Below are positions 46,084 through 54,838 of a stretch of 64,000 nt of DNA, piece by piece (position 1 is the stretch's first letter; each line of letters starts with the position of its first letter). The DNA is taken from NCBI RefSeq assembly GCF_017592475.1, contig NZ_JAGFNP010000010.1, positions 124,001 through 188,000 on the forward strand, written 5' to 3'. The translations under genes and the position numbers were made by a program. The stretch is from Glycomyces niveus. GTDB taxonomy: Bacteria > Actinomycetota > Actinomycetes > Mycobacteriales > Micromonosporaceae. The notes beneath the pieces were generated by a model. The model did not search any database and had not been told where the DNA came from. It saw only the letters and a list, made by a program, of their open reading frames with translations.

Positions 46084-49000
46084 ATGACCGCTCCCGTGTA
46101 CCTCGACCCCGCCAGGCCCGTCGCCGAACGCGTGGAGGCGATCCTCGCCCTCATGAGCGACGAGCAGAAGCTCGCGTGCCTCAACGGCGTGCCCGAGACC
46201 GTCCTCGCCGACGGCTACACCCTCCCGGCCCTCTCGAACGCCTTCAACGAGGTCCTCCACAGCTCCGGCAAGAAGCCGGACGCCACGTTCTTTCCGCAGG
46301 CCATCGGCCTCGGCGCGACCTGGGACACCGAGCTCATTGAGGCCGTCGGCGCGGCCGTGGCCCACGAGGTGCGCGCCCGCGACACCGACGTCTTCGCGTC
46401 CTTCGGGCCCGTCGCCGACATCCGCTCCAACCCGCTCGCCGGGCGCTTCGAGGAGGGCTTCGGCGAGGACCCGCTCCATGTCGGCACGATGACGACCGCC
46501 TACGCCTGGGGCCTGCGCGGGCGCCACCCCGAGTACGTCAAGACCTTCACGCAGATGAAGCACTTCCTCGCGTACAACCACGAGTGGCACCGCTCGCAGA
46601 GCTCCGCCTCCATGGGCGCGCGCGCCTACCACGAGTACCAGGTCGTGCCGTACCGGATGCCGGTCGAGGCGGGCGCGGTGATGGGCGCGATGACCTCGTA
46701 CAACAACGTCAACGGCGTGCCCTCGATCATCAACCCGATCCTGGAGACCGTGCGCTCGGAATGGACCGGGAACGGCCGGTTCTTCTTCCTGCCCGACGGC
46801 TGGGACGGCGTCAACCTCCACACCACCAAGGGCGAGCCGTGGGACACCTGGGAGGTCGACCCGCGCGGCGACGTGCCCTACCCGACCGCCCTCGCCGCCG
46901 AGGAAGGCCGCGCGATCGACGCGGACGAGAACGGCGTCTACGCCTCGGCCCTCATGCTCCACGCCGGGGTCACCCACTTCGCCGACGGCTCGGACCTGCC
47001 GTTCATCCCCAACGCGGCCGAAGCGGTCCGCCGCGGACTCCTCGGCGTGAACATGTCCCATGTGGACCGCTCGGTGCGCGACTGGCTCGACTTCCTCATC
47101 CGCACCGGCAAGCTCGACGGCGACGCCTGCGAGTACAACCTCATCCCGGCCGACCCGCACCCGCAGGACCGGCCCGAGCACATCGAACTCGCCCACCGCG
47201 CCGCCCGGGAGCAGCTCGTCCTGCTCAAGAACGACCAGGCCGCGCTGCCGCTGCCCGACACCGCGAGCCTCGCCGTCGTCGGCCCCCTCGCCGAGCTCAA
47301 CCTCCGCGACTTCTACAGCCCCACCGTCCCCGCCGACCGCCGCCCCGCGCCCCTCCAGGCCCTGCGCGACCGCTTCGGCGCCGTGACCCACCACAGCGGC
47401 AACGACACCGTCGCCTGGCAGGTCGACGGCAAGTACCTCACCGTCGCCGAAGACGGCACCCTCCGCGCCACCGCCGAGCAGGCCGGCGGCACCGAGACGT
47501 TCGAGGTCTGGGACTGGGCGCACGACCAGCACATGTTCCGCCACAACGCCACCGGCAAGTTCGTCCAGGCGAACCTCCTCAAGCGCGACGACGGCCCCGC
47601 CACCTTCGAGAACCAGGCCGGCGCCTCCGGCGGCGGCGGACCGGTCCTCGAAGCGGTCACCACCGCGATGGAGGACGGCGACGCCTGGTTCACCCACCAG
47701 AACCTCCACTACCGCCGCCTCGGCGACGGCAACGTCGAACTGTTCGGCGTCAACCACGTCTCCGCCGAGGCCGACGGGCCCTACCGTCCGCGCCTCGCCG
47801 ACGACGGGTCCCTGCCGCTCGCCAAGGGCGACAACGGCCTCCTCCTGGCCGAGACCGTCGTCGAGGACGGCCCCGCGGCCGCCGCCGCCGTCGCGGCCGA
47901 AGCGGACTGGGCCGTCGTCCTCGTCGGCAACCACCCGATGGTCAACGCCCGCGAATGCTTCGACCGCCCCGGCCTCGACCTCGCCCCCCGCCAGGCCGAC
48001 CTCGTCCGCGAAGTCGCCGCCGCCAAGCCCGGCCGCACCATCGTGGTCGTCGTCTCCGCCTACCCGCTCGCGATCGGCGACATCGCCGCCGACCCGAACG
48101 TCGCCGCCATCATCTACACCTCCCACGCCGGGCAGGCGCTCGCGCCCGCGCTGGCCGAGGCCCTGGCCGGGGACTTCTCGCCGGCGGGCCGCCTGACCTC
48201 GACGTGGCTCGCGGACACGTCCTCGCTCCCGCAGGCCGGTCCCCGCGCCGAGGCGTTCCGCGTCAGCGACGTCGACATGCTCGAGTACGACGTCATCAGC
48301 GCCGGTCTCACCTACCAGTACTCGAAGGCCGAACCGGTCTTCGCGTTCGGGCACGGCCTGAGCTACACCGAGTTCGCTTACGGCGCACTCGAAGTCCCGG
48401 CCGAAGCCGAAGCCGAGACGCCGTTCGCGGCGGCGGTGAACGTGACGAACACCGGCGAGCGCACCTCCGACGAGGTCGTGCTGCTCTTCGCGGCCATCGC
48501 CGAATCCGCCTACGGCGACCGCGTCCCGGCCCGCCGCCTCGCGGGCTTCGCGCGCGCCAAGGACATCGCGCCCGGCGAGACCCGCCGCGTCGAGATCGAG
48601 GTCGACCCGCAGCACCTGTTCGTGTGGGACGTCGTGAGCGGCAAGCGCATCGTCGAGACCGGCGACTACCGCTTCACCGCCGGCGGCGCCGAGGCCGAGG
48701 TCCGCATCCAGGGCGAGGCCATCGCCGCGCTCGACCTCTCCGAGACCGCGAACGTCTGGGAGAAGTCCACGATCGCAGAGGGCCTCACCTACTGGGAGGT
48801 CTCGAAGCTCCACACCCTCAAGCGCGAGGGCGGCTACCACTCGACCGGCTCGCGCCGCGCGGGCAGCCACGTGGGCTTCACCAAGGCGGTCCTGGACGGC
48901 GCCAACGAGATCCACCTCCGCACCGCCACCACCACGGCCGACTGGACCGACCTCGCCGACCCGGTGATCGAAGTCCGCGCGGGCGCGGCCGACGGCCCCC

Positions 49001-49152
49001 TCCTGGCCGAAGTCGAGGTCCCCAAGACCGCCGGCTTCCAGTCCTTCGCGGACGTCACCGCCCCCCTGACCGGCGCCGAAGGCACGCAAGACCTCTACCT
49101 GGTCTTCCGCACCGGAGGCATCTACATCGACACCATCCGCCTGGCCCGCTAG
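46084..49152 (+). CDS. GH3 beta-glycosidase with beta-trefoil-like insertion and CBM6-like tail
   Basis: 1022 aa, no signal peptide, so probably cytoplasmic. The N-terminal barrel has DVFASFGPVADI, RFEEGFGEDP and KTFTQMKHFLAYNHE (the KHF region); the nucleophile region reads FFFLPDGWDGVN (about D238), not the usual S-D-W. The second alpha/beta domain (AAREQLVLLKNDQAALPLP to FAFGHGLSYTEFAY) is split by an insertion at ~440-590 that looks like a fascin-type beta-trefoil (GKYLTVAEDGTLRATA, TFEVWDW, TGKFVQANLL). A fibronectin-like domain (~770-890) and a CBM6-like domain (~900-1022) follow. Substrate unknown; likely a plant or fungal oligosaccharide. Confidence 0.88.
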   Translation: MTAPVYLDPARPVAERVEAILALMSDEQKLACLNGVPETVLADGYTLPALSNAFNEVLHSSGKKPDATFFPQAIGLGATWDTELIEAVGAAVAHEVRARDTDVFASFGPVADIRSNPLAGRFEEGFGEDPLHVGTMTTAYAWGLRGRHPEYVKTFTQMKHFLAYNHEWHRSQSSASMGARAYHEYQVVPYRMPVEAGAVMGAMTSYNNVNGVPSIINPILETVRSEWTGNGRFFFLPDGWDGVNLHTTKGEPWDTWEVDPRGDVPYPTALAAEEGRAIDADENGVYASALMLHAGVTHFADGSDLPFIPNAAEAVRRGLLGVNMSHVDRSVRDWLDFLIRTGKLDGDACEYNLIPADPHPQDRPEHIELAHRAAREQLVLLKNDQAALPLPDTASLAVVGPLAELNLRDFYSPTVPADRRPAPLQALRDRFGAVTHHSGNDTVAWQVDGKYLTVAEDGTLRATAEQAGGTETFEVWDWAHDQHMFRHNATGKFVQANLLKRDDGPATFENQAGASGGGGPVLEAVTTAMEDGDAWFTHQNLHYRRLGDGNVELFGVNHVSAEADGPYRPRLADDGSLPLAKGDNGLLLAETVVEDGPAAAAAVAAEADWAVVLVGNHPMVNARECFDRPGLDLAPRQADLVREVAAAKPGRTIVVVVSAYPLAIGDIAADPNVAAIIYTSHAGQALAPALAEALAGDFSPAGRLTSTWLADTSSLPQAGPRAEAFRVSDVDMLEYDVISAGLTYQYSKAEPVFAFGHGLSYTEFAYGALEVPAEAEAETPFAAAVNVTNTGERTSDEVVLLFAAIAESAYGDRVPARRLAGFARAKDIAPGETRRVEIEVDPQHLFVWDVVSGKRIVETGDYRFTAGGAEAEVRIQGEAIAALDLSETANVWEKSTIAEGLTYWEVSKLHTLKREGGYHSTGSRRAGSHVGFTKAVLDGANEIHLRTATTTADWTDLADPVIEVRAGAADGPLLAEVEVPKTAGFQSFADVTAPLTGAEGTQDLYLVFRTGGIYIDTIRLAR

Positions 49153-49161
49153 GCGAATGCG

Positions 49162-49198
49162 AAAGGGGGCGCCGGGCCACAGGCCCGGCGCCCCCTTT
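49162..49198. terminator. Very strong bidirectional terminator
   Basis: Perfect 17-bp stem, 3-nt loop, with AAA/TTT at the ends so that it works in both directions, between the GH3 gene and the convergent nuclease gene. Confidence 0.85.
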
Positions 49199-49208
49199 GC
49201 CTTGTCGA

Positions 49209-50096
49209 CTACTCCTCGAACAGGCCCGCTGCTGAACCGGAGGAGATGAACTTCGCAATCCAGGCCTCAAGCTCTTGGCGGTCGGTCGAAGCCTCGATGC
49301 GCTCGCGCTGCTCGGCGGTGATGCCGGTTTGCGTGGCCTCGAGCATGCTCACGAGGATGCGCCGCGATTGCAGGATGGCACCCTCTTCCCGGCCCTCTTC
49401 GCGGCCCTCGAAACGCAGGCGGTCGCTGTATTCGGAGTGGTACGGGCGGGTCTGCGTGCGCATGAGGTCCTCCAGCATCTGGGCGGGCTCGTCTTCCAGG
49501 ATCGTGAGCAATTGCATGATGTAGTCGGCGGCTCGCCCCGGTTCGATGGTACCGAGGCGGCGGTCGAGTGTCGAGATGAGCAGTTCCGCTCTGCGCCCCT
49601 TCGGGGACTTGCTGATGGCGGCGGTCACCACTGCCGCAGCGGCCGTGGGCAGGTCCGAGACGCTGACCATCTCCGGAAGGTTCGAGGGACCGAGCGCGTG
49701 GACCTTGATGTTGTTGCTCGGCCCGAGCTGGATACCGCCCCGGAACCTGTGCGCCAGGGCGTCGGTGGAGCATATGACCAGCAGCTCGACCGGCAGCCGG
49801 TAGTCCTCGAAAGCGCGGGCCATGTAGCCGGGCAGCCGGTAGTACTTTTCGTTCTTCCATACATTCTGGACTTCGACGATGACAATCCGGTCGTCTTCGC
49901 CGGGGAACGAAAGCTTCACGACTGCATCGGCACGACGTTCGGTTCTTCCCGGCGAGCCGAGTGAGGTCGAGCGGGTTTCGGCGGCAGTGCAGCGCGCGAA
50001 CTGCCGGTTCCAGTCGACCAGGTCCATCAGCCAGGCGGTGGTATGCGGTTCGTCTTCGATGGCCTTGATGATGAGCTCATGCGCGTCTCCGGGCAT
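49209..50096 (-). CDS. Rpn/PD-(D/E)XK-type nuclease or transposase-like protein
   Basis: 295 aa. ERRADAVVKLSFPGEDDRIV followed by IVEVQ gives the D...E-x-Q of the PD-(D/E)XK fold used by Rpn (recombination-promoting nuclease) and related putative transposases; YYRLPGYMARAFEDYRLPVE follows as in these families. The C-terminus has the repetitive RFEGREEGREEGAILQSRRI coiled segment typical of Rpn-like proteins. It may promote RecA-independent recombination or act as a mobile gene, but no terminal repeats were found around it. Confidence 0.65.
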   Translation of the reverse strand: MPGDAHELIIKAIEDEPHTTAWLMDLVDWNRQFARCTAAETRSTSLGSPGRTERRADAVVKLSFPGEDDRIVIVEVQNVWKNEKYYRLPGYMARAFEDYRLPVELLVICSTDALAHRFRGGIQLGPSNNIKVHALGPSNLPEMVSVSDLPTAAAAVVTAAISKSPKGRRAELLISTLDRRLGTIEPGRAADYIMQLLTILEDEPAQMLEDLMRTQTRPYHSEYSDRLRFEGREEGREEGAILQSRRILVSMLEATQTGITAEQRERIEASTDRQELEAWIAKFISSGSAAGLFEE

Positions 50097-50195
50097 CAGG
50101 GGGATCCCTCTCGTCTCGTGGTGCTCCTGTGAAACGAGTGGGTTACACCCGAAGACGTGCCTTTGTCGGAAAACCGACAGTCTGCTCGAAAAAGG

Positions 50196-51077
50196 CTAGT
50201 CGTGGTGCTCGGTCGCCACCAGTTCGCCCGCGGCGGTGTGGAAGACCACGAAGGCGCCCTTCTCCAAGGGGGCCAGCGACACCGGTGTGCCGAGGCGGCC
50301 GCTCACATACGTGATCATCTCGTCGATGTGCTCGCCGTGGCCGCAGATCACCGCCGGCTTTCCGGCGGCGACGATCTCGTCCATGCGGGCGGCGACCTCG
50401 GCGGGCTTGCCGGTGCCCAAGGTGAACTCGGGCAGGCCCGTCACCGGGACCGACTCGGCCGCGCAGAACGGCAGCAGGGTCTCCAGGCAGCGGGCGCTGG
50501 TCGAGCTGTAGGCGCTGCCGGTCGGGTACCCGGCGAGCAGGACCTCGAGCTGCTGGGCCCGCTCGCGGCCGCGCTGGTTCAGGGGCCGCAGCTCGTCCTG
50601 GTCGAACCAGTCGGCCTTGGACATGGCGATCGCGTGGCGCACGAAGACGATCGGGACCGTCTCCCGGGCGAGCCGCCGGGAGAAGTCCTCCAGGACCGGC
50701 TGGTCCCGTTCGTAGGTGAGCCGGTCCGAGACCGCCGGGAGCGGGACCCATTCGAGGTCGTCGACCTCGCGCGGGTCCACCGCTTCGTCGACCGCGTCGC
50801 CCGCCGCCGGGGTGGCGCACCAGTAGTCGACGCGCTTGAGCTTGCCTTCCTTGTCGTAGAAGGAGGGCGCGAGCGGACGGCCCAGCACCGGGCGGATGCC
50901 CGTCTCCTCGAACACCTCCCGCTGCGCGGCCGCGAGCAGGTGCTCGCCGCGCTTCAGCTTGCCCTTCGGGAACGTCCAGTCGCCGTACTTGGGCCGGTGG
51001 ATGAGGGCCAGCTCGGGCCCCTCATCGCCCTCGCGCCACAGGACGGCGCCGGCGGCGAAGATCTCTGGTTGGGTCAA
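50196..51077 (-). CDS. mutT1: MutT1-type NUDIX hydrolase/histidine phosphatase
   Basis: 293 aa from TTG 51077, which overlaps the ppk TGA (TTGA) and has GGAG 5 nt upstream. The N-terminal NUDIX domain carries the box GKLKRGEHLLAAAQREVFEE (G-x5-E-x7-R-E-x-x-E-E); the C-terminal half is a histidine-phosphatase domain with VRHAIAM, where family members have R-H-G/A, and ICGHGEHIDEM. Mycobacterial MutT1 has the same two domains, lies next to ppk1 and degrades 8-oxo-(d)GTP and dinucleoside polyphosphates. Confidence 0.9.
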   Translation of the reverse strand: MTQPEIFAAGAVLWREGDEGPELALIHRPKYGDWTFPKGKLKRGEHLLAAAQREVFEETGIRPVLGRPLAPSFYDKEGKLKRVDYWCATPAAGDAVDEAVDPREVDDLEWVPLPAVSDRLTYERDQPVLEDFSRRLARETVPIVFVRHAIAMSKADWFDQDELRPLNQRGRERAQQLEVLLAGYPTGSAYSSTSARCLETLLPFCAAESVPVTGLPEFTLGTGKPAEVAARMDEIVAAGKPAVICGHGEHIDEMITYVSGRLGTPVSLAPLEKGAFVVFHTAAGELVATEHHD

Positions 51078-53122
51078 CGGTGCTCCTGCATGAGTTGTTC
51101 CTGGAGGTCGCTCCCGCTGCGCTGGCGGGTCCACAGGCCCAGCGGGCCGAGCCTCCAGGTCCGGATGTCGGCGTCCATACCGCGGTCGAGCAGCGAGGTG
51201 AGCTGCGCGCGGTGGGCGTCGCCTTCGACTCGCACGAGCACCTCGACCCGGCGGTCGAGGTTGCGGTGCATGAGGTCCGCGCTGCCCAACCATACTTCCG
51301 GGTCGCCGCCGTTCTCGAACACGTACACCCGGGAGTGTTCCAGGAAGCGCCCCAGGACGCTGCGGACCCGGATGGTCTCCGACAATCCGGGCACGCCCGG
51401 GCGGAGCGCGCAGATGCCGCGGATGTACAGGTCGACGGGCACGCCGGCCCGGGACGCGTGGTACAGCGCGTCGATGATGCCCTCGTCGGTGAGGGAGTTG
51501 CATTTGAACCGCAGCCGCGCGGGCAGGCCCTTGCGGTGGTTCTCGATCTCCCGCTCGATCCGCTCGATCAGGCCCTGCCGCAGCGAGTTCGGGGCGACGA
51601 GCAGCCGGTGGAGGTCCTCGTCGCGGGAGAACCCGGTGAGGTGGTTGAACACGGCGTTGACGTCTTCGCCGACCTCGGGGTCGGTGGTGAGGAGCCCGAC
51701 GTCCTCGTAGAGCCGGGCCGTCGTCGGGTGGTAGTTGCCGGTGCCGACATGGCTGTACCGCAGGAGGGTCCCGTCGGCCTCCTGGCGCACCACGAGCGCG
51801 AGCTTGCAGTGGGTCTTGAGCCCGACGATGCCGTACATGACGTGGCAGCCGGCCTGCTCGAGCTTCTGCGCCCAGTCGATGTTGGCCTGCTCGTCGAAGC
51901 GGGCCTTGATCTCCACGACCACGACGACCTGCTTGCCGGCGTCGGCGGCGCTGATGAGCGCGTCGACGATGGGGGACTTGCCGCTCGTGCGGTACAGGGT
52001 CTGCTTGATCGCCAGGACCTTCGGGTCCGCGGCGGCCTCCTCGATGAGCCGCTCCACCGAGGCGGTGAACGAGTCGTAGGGGTGGTGGACGAGGACGTCG
52101 CGGTCGCGCATGACCGCGAACAGGTCGGCGTCGGGCGGGAGGACCTTCTCGGAGGGCCGGAACCGGGGGTACTTCATCTCGGTGCGGTCGAGGTCGGCGA
52201 TCGCGTCGAGCCCGGCCAGGTCGAGCGGCCCGGGGAGCTTGTACACGACCTGCTCGTCCACGCCGAGTTCGGCGATGAGCCGGTCGAGGACCTTCGTGTC
52301 GATGGTGTCCTCGACCTCGAGGCGCACCACGGGCCCGAAGCGGCGGCGCAGCAGCTCCCGCTCGAGGGTCTGCAGCAGGTTCTCGGTGATGTCCTCGTCG
52401 ATCTCGAGGTCCTGGTTGCGAGTGACGCGGAACGTGTGGTGCCCCAGCACGTCCATGCCCGGGAACAGCTGCGCGAGGTGCGCGGCGATGACGTCTTCGA
52501 GGGGCGTGAACCTGCCGGGCGCGACGGCCATGAACCGCGGGAGCAGCGGCGGCACCTTGACGCGCGCGAAGCGGGTGGTGCCGTTGCGAGGGTCGTGCAC
52601 CTGGACGGCGAGGTTGAGGGACTTCCCGGAGATGTAGGGGAACGGGTGCGCGGGGTCGACGACGAGCGGGGTGAGCACGGGGTAGATGCGGGTGCGGAAC
52701 AGCTCGTGCATGCGGGCCCGCTCGGATTCCTCGAGGTCGGCCCAGCGGACGATCGCGATGTCCTCCTTGGCGAGGAGCGGCGCGATCTCGTCGCGGAAGT
52801 ACTCGGCGTGCTCGATGCTCAGCTGGTGGGCGAGGCGGGCGATGCGGGTGAGGACGGCGTGGGGGGAGCGGCCCGAGGAGGTGCGCACCGGCAGGCCCGT
52901 GGCGAGGCGGCGGATGAGTCCGGCGACGCGGACCATGAAGAACTCGTCGAGGTTGTTGGAGAAGATCGAGAGGAACCTGACCCGTTCGAGCAGGGGCAGT
53001 TCGGGGGACTGTGCCAGGCGCAGCACCCGGCCGTTGAACCGCAGCCAGCTCTCCTCGCGGTCGAGGAACCGGTCGGGCGGCAAACCGGTGTCAACGAGGG
53101 GAACAGGGTCACTATTCGTCAT
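51074..53122 (-). CDS. ppk1: Polyphosphate kinase Ppk1
   Basis: 682 aa. FLDREESWLRFNGRVLRLAQ and FSNNLDEFFMVRVAGLIRRL at the N-terminus, HPFPYISGKSLNLAVQV, then KQTLYRTSGKSPIVDALISA and the catalytic-histidine region GLKTHCKLALVVRQ, followed by HVGTGNYHPTTARLYEDVGL. It polymerises ATP gamma-phosphate into polyphosphate at the membrane. In actinobacteria ppk1 and mutT1 are neighbours, as here, with a TTGA overlap. A TAACCT -10 ends 8 nt before the ATG. Confidence 0.96.
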   Translation of the reverse strand: MTNSDPVPLVDTGLPPDRFLDREESWLRFNGRVLRLAQSPELPLLERVRFLSIFSNNLDEFFMVRVAGLIRRLATGLPVRTSSGRSPHAVLTRIARLAHQLSIEHAEYFRDEIAPLLAKEDIAIVRWADLEESERARMHELFRTRIYPVLTPLVVDPAHPFPYISGKSLNLAVQVHDPRNGTTRFARVKVPPLLPRFMAVAPGRFTPLEDVIAAHLAQLFPGMDVLGHHTFRVTRNQDLEIDEDITENLLQTLERELLRRRFGPVVRLEVEDTIDTKVLDRLIAELGVDEQVVYKLPGPLDLAGLDAIADLDRTEMKYPRFRPSEKVLPPDADLFAVMRDRDVLVHHPYDSFTASVERLIEEAAADPKVLAIKQTLYRTSGKSPIVDALISAADAGKQVVVVVEIKARFDEQANIDWAQKLEQAGCHVMYGIVGLKTHCKLALVVRQEADGTLLRYSHVGTGNYHPTTARLYEDVGLLTTDPEVGEDVNAVFNHLTGFSRDEDLHRLLVAPNSLRQGLIERIEREIENHRKGLPARLRFKCNSLTDEGIIDALYHASRAGVPVDLYIRGICALRPGVPGLSETIRVRSVLGRFLEHSRVYVFENGGDPEVWLGSADLMHRNLDRRVEVLVRVEGDAHRAQLTSLLDRGMDADIRTWRLGPLGLWTRQRSGSDLQEQLMQEHR

Positions 53123-53130
53123 ACATCACA

Positions 53131-53136
53131 AGGTTA
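53131..53136 (-). promoter_or_regulatory. -10 hexamer of ppk1
   Basis: Reads TAACCT on the minus strand, ending 8 nt before ATG 53122. Confidence 0.4.
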
Positions 53137-53375
53137 ACGAAGAAAATGAACTGACGGTGAACGCGCCTTGAAATTCGCTCACGATCACCGGATCACCATT
53201 CCCGCCACTCCCGCACCGCCCGAAGCGAACCGCAGACAGGCCCCGCGGCGGCCCCCGGCCGCGCCTCCGGGGTCCGAAGTGTCCACCAGGTTGCGAGCGG
53301 TGTCAAGGAGCCGCCGCCGTACGTCCGGGCGCCCGCACTGGTCTCCCGTTTCGGACAATGAGCACCGGGCACGAA

Positions 53376-53403
53376 AAAGCCCGCCGACGCATCGGCGGGC
53401 TTT
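53376..53403 (-). terminator. Terminator of the tRNA operon
   Basis: Perfect 12-bp stem (AAAGCCCGCCGA, TCGGCGGGCTTT) with a 4-nt loop; on the minus strand it ends in five T, the classic intrinsic form, 8 nt after the tRNA-Asp 3' end. Confidence 0.85.
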
Positions 53404-53411
53404 CCATATTG

Positions 53412-53486
53412 CGGTCCCGACGGGATTTGAACCCGCGACCTCCACCTTGACAGGGTGGCGAGCACTCCTAGCTGCTCTACGGGACC
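53412..53486 (-). tRNA. tRNA-Asp (GTC)
   Basis: Reads GGTCCCG at the 5' end, anticodon loop CTGTCAA (anticodon GTC) flanked by a CCACC/GGTGG stem, T-arm GCGGGTTCAAATCCCGT and 3' acceptor CGGGACC plus discriminator G. All four arms fold. CCA is not encoded. Second gene of a two-tRNA unit. Confidence 0.96.
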
Positions 53487-53576
53487 TTGGTCGAACACTT
53501 TCGTGTCCTGCAAGGTCACAAGACCTCTGTATTTATACCAGGCGCTCACCGTGTGACCGGCGCCGCGTCTGGGCTG

Positions 53577-53649
53577 TACCCCCAACGGGATTCGAACCCG
53601 TGTTACCGCCTTGAAAGGGCGGCGTCCTAGGCCCCTAGACGATGGGGGC
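53577..53649 (-). tRNA. tRNA-Glu (TTC)
   Basis: 5' GCCCCCA, D-arm with GTCTAGGGGCCTAGGAC, anticodon loop CTTTCAA (anticodon TTC) on a CCGCC/GGCGG stem, T-arm ACGGGTTCGAATCCCGT and acceptor TGGGGGT with discriminator A. The first pair is G-T. CCA is not encoded. It lies 90 nt upstream of tRNA-Asp on the same strand. Confidence 0.95.
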
Positions 53650-53880
53650 GCTCAGTGATCCTGGCACACGACCGCGAGAGTCGCATTCCGATTTCTCTGG
53701 GCTTACCACCGCGGAATTCCGCTTGGGCTCGACAATCATACGAGACCGCGGAAGCCCCGTCCACGGCGGGTCGCCGATGAGATCGCCGTCTCATCCTCCT
53801 CGGTGCCGTCCGGGACGCGGCCGGGCCGCGCCGCGCGGCTCGAAGCGCAGCTCGCGGGCCTGGTCCGGCCGGTCGCTTGC

Positions 53881-53886
53881 TAGCGT
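53881..53886 (+). promoter_or_regulatory. -10 hexamer of pheA
   Basis: TAGCGT, ending 7 nt before ATG 53894. Confidence 0.45.
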
Positions 53887-53893
53887 TGGGCCC

Positions 53894-54808
53894 ATGGAGT
53901 TCGCTTTCCTCGGACCGCGCGGGACCTTCACGGAGGCCGCCCTCCGCCGCCTGCCCGCCGCCAAGACCGCCACCGCCACGCCGATGCCCTCGATCTTCGA
54001 AGTCCTCGACGCCGTGCGCCGCGGAGAGGTCGACGCGGGGTTCGTGCCCATCGAGAACTCCCAGGAGGGCACCGTCACGATCACCGTCGACGAGCTCGTG
54101 GGCGGGGACCCGCTCGTGATCGTCGGCGAGGTCGTCCTCCCGGTCACGTTCGTGCTCGCCTCCGAGAAGCCCGTCGGCGAGATCCGCACGGTCGCCTCGA
54201 TGCCCGTCGCGCTCGCGCAGGTCCGCAAGTACCTGCGCCGCGAACTGCCCGACGCCGTGGTCCACCAGGCGCTGTCGACCGCGCAGGCGGCCCAGCGCGC
54301 CGCCGACGGCGAGTTCGACGCCGCCGTGTGCCCGCCGTTCGCCGCCGAGGCCGTCGGGCTTCCCGTGCAGGCCTTCGACATCGGCGACAACCCGAACGCC
54401 GAGACCCGCTTCGTGCACATCGTGCGCCCCACCGCGCCGCCGGAGCCGACCGGGAACGACATCACCTCGCTGGCCGTCTACATCGACTACGACCGGGTCG
54501 GGGCGCTGCTCGGCGTCCTCACCGAGTTCGCCATCCGCGGGATCAACCTCACACGGATCGAGTCGCGCCCGACCGGCGAGCGACTGGGCCGGTACGCGTT
54601 CTTCCTCGACTGCGCCGGGCACCTCGCCGACGCGCGCATGGGCGAGGCGCTCATGGGCCTGCGCCGCATCTGCGCCGACGTCCGCTACCTAGGCTCCTAT
54701 CCGCGCGGCCACGCCGACAAGCCGGTCCCGCCGCCCGCCGGACTCAGCGACGCCGACTTCGCCGACGCCGCGGCGTGGCTCGACCGACTCCGCTCCGGGG
54801 GCGCGTGA
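53894..54808 (+). CDS. pheA: Prephenate dehydratase
   Basis: 304 aa monofunctional enzyme. FAFLGPRGTFTEAALRRLPA, FVPIENSQEGTVTITVDELV and NAETRFVHIV (with the catalytic T-R-F) make the dehydratase domain; a C-terminal ACT domain (SLAVYIDYDRVGALLGVLTE, then INLTRIESRP) binds phenylalanine for feedback inhibition. It converts prephenate to phenylpyruvate. The next gene starts 30 nt downstream with its own -10. Confidence 0.95.
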   Translation: MEFAFLGPRGTFTEAALRRLPAAKTATATPMPSIFEVLDAVRRGEVDAGFVPIENSQEGTVTITVDELVGGDPLVIVGEVVLPVTFVLASEKPVGEIRTVASMPVALAQVRKYLRRELPDAVVHQALSTAQAAQRAADGEFDAAVCPPFAAEAVGLPVQAFDIGDNPNAETRFVHIVRPTAPPEPTGNDITSLAVYIDYDRVGALLGVLTEFAIRGINLTRIESRPTGERLGRYAFFLDCAGHLADARMGEALMGLRRICADVRYLGSYPRGHADKPVPPPAGLSDADFADAAAWLDRLRSGGA

Positions 54809-54825
54809 ACGGCCGCCGGCCGCTT

Positions 54826-54831
54826 TAAGCT
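54826..54831 (+). promoter_or_regulatory. -10 hexamer of the GPP34 gene
   Basis: TAAGCT, ending 7 nt before ATG 54839. Confidence 0.45.
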
Positions 54832-54838
54832 GGGGGAC

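Noticed and set aside
45949..49089. Very long minus-strand frame continuing the Hsp70-like gene through the whole GH3 region
   Set aside because: It is the shadow of the GH3 gene, with Gly/Val/Glu-rich nonsense. The GH3 protein on the plus strand has clear motifs, and the Hsp70 domain starts properly at ATG 45948.
53123..53411. Short plus-strand frames upstream of ppk1
   Set aside because: Low-complexity Arg/Pro-rich frames that run across the tRNA genes; no ribosome site or homology visible.
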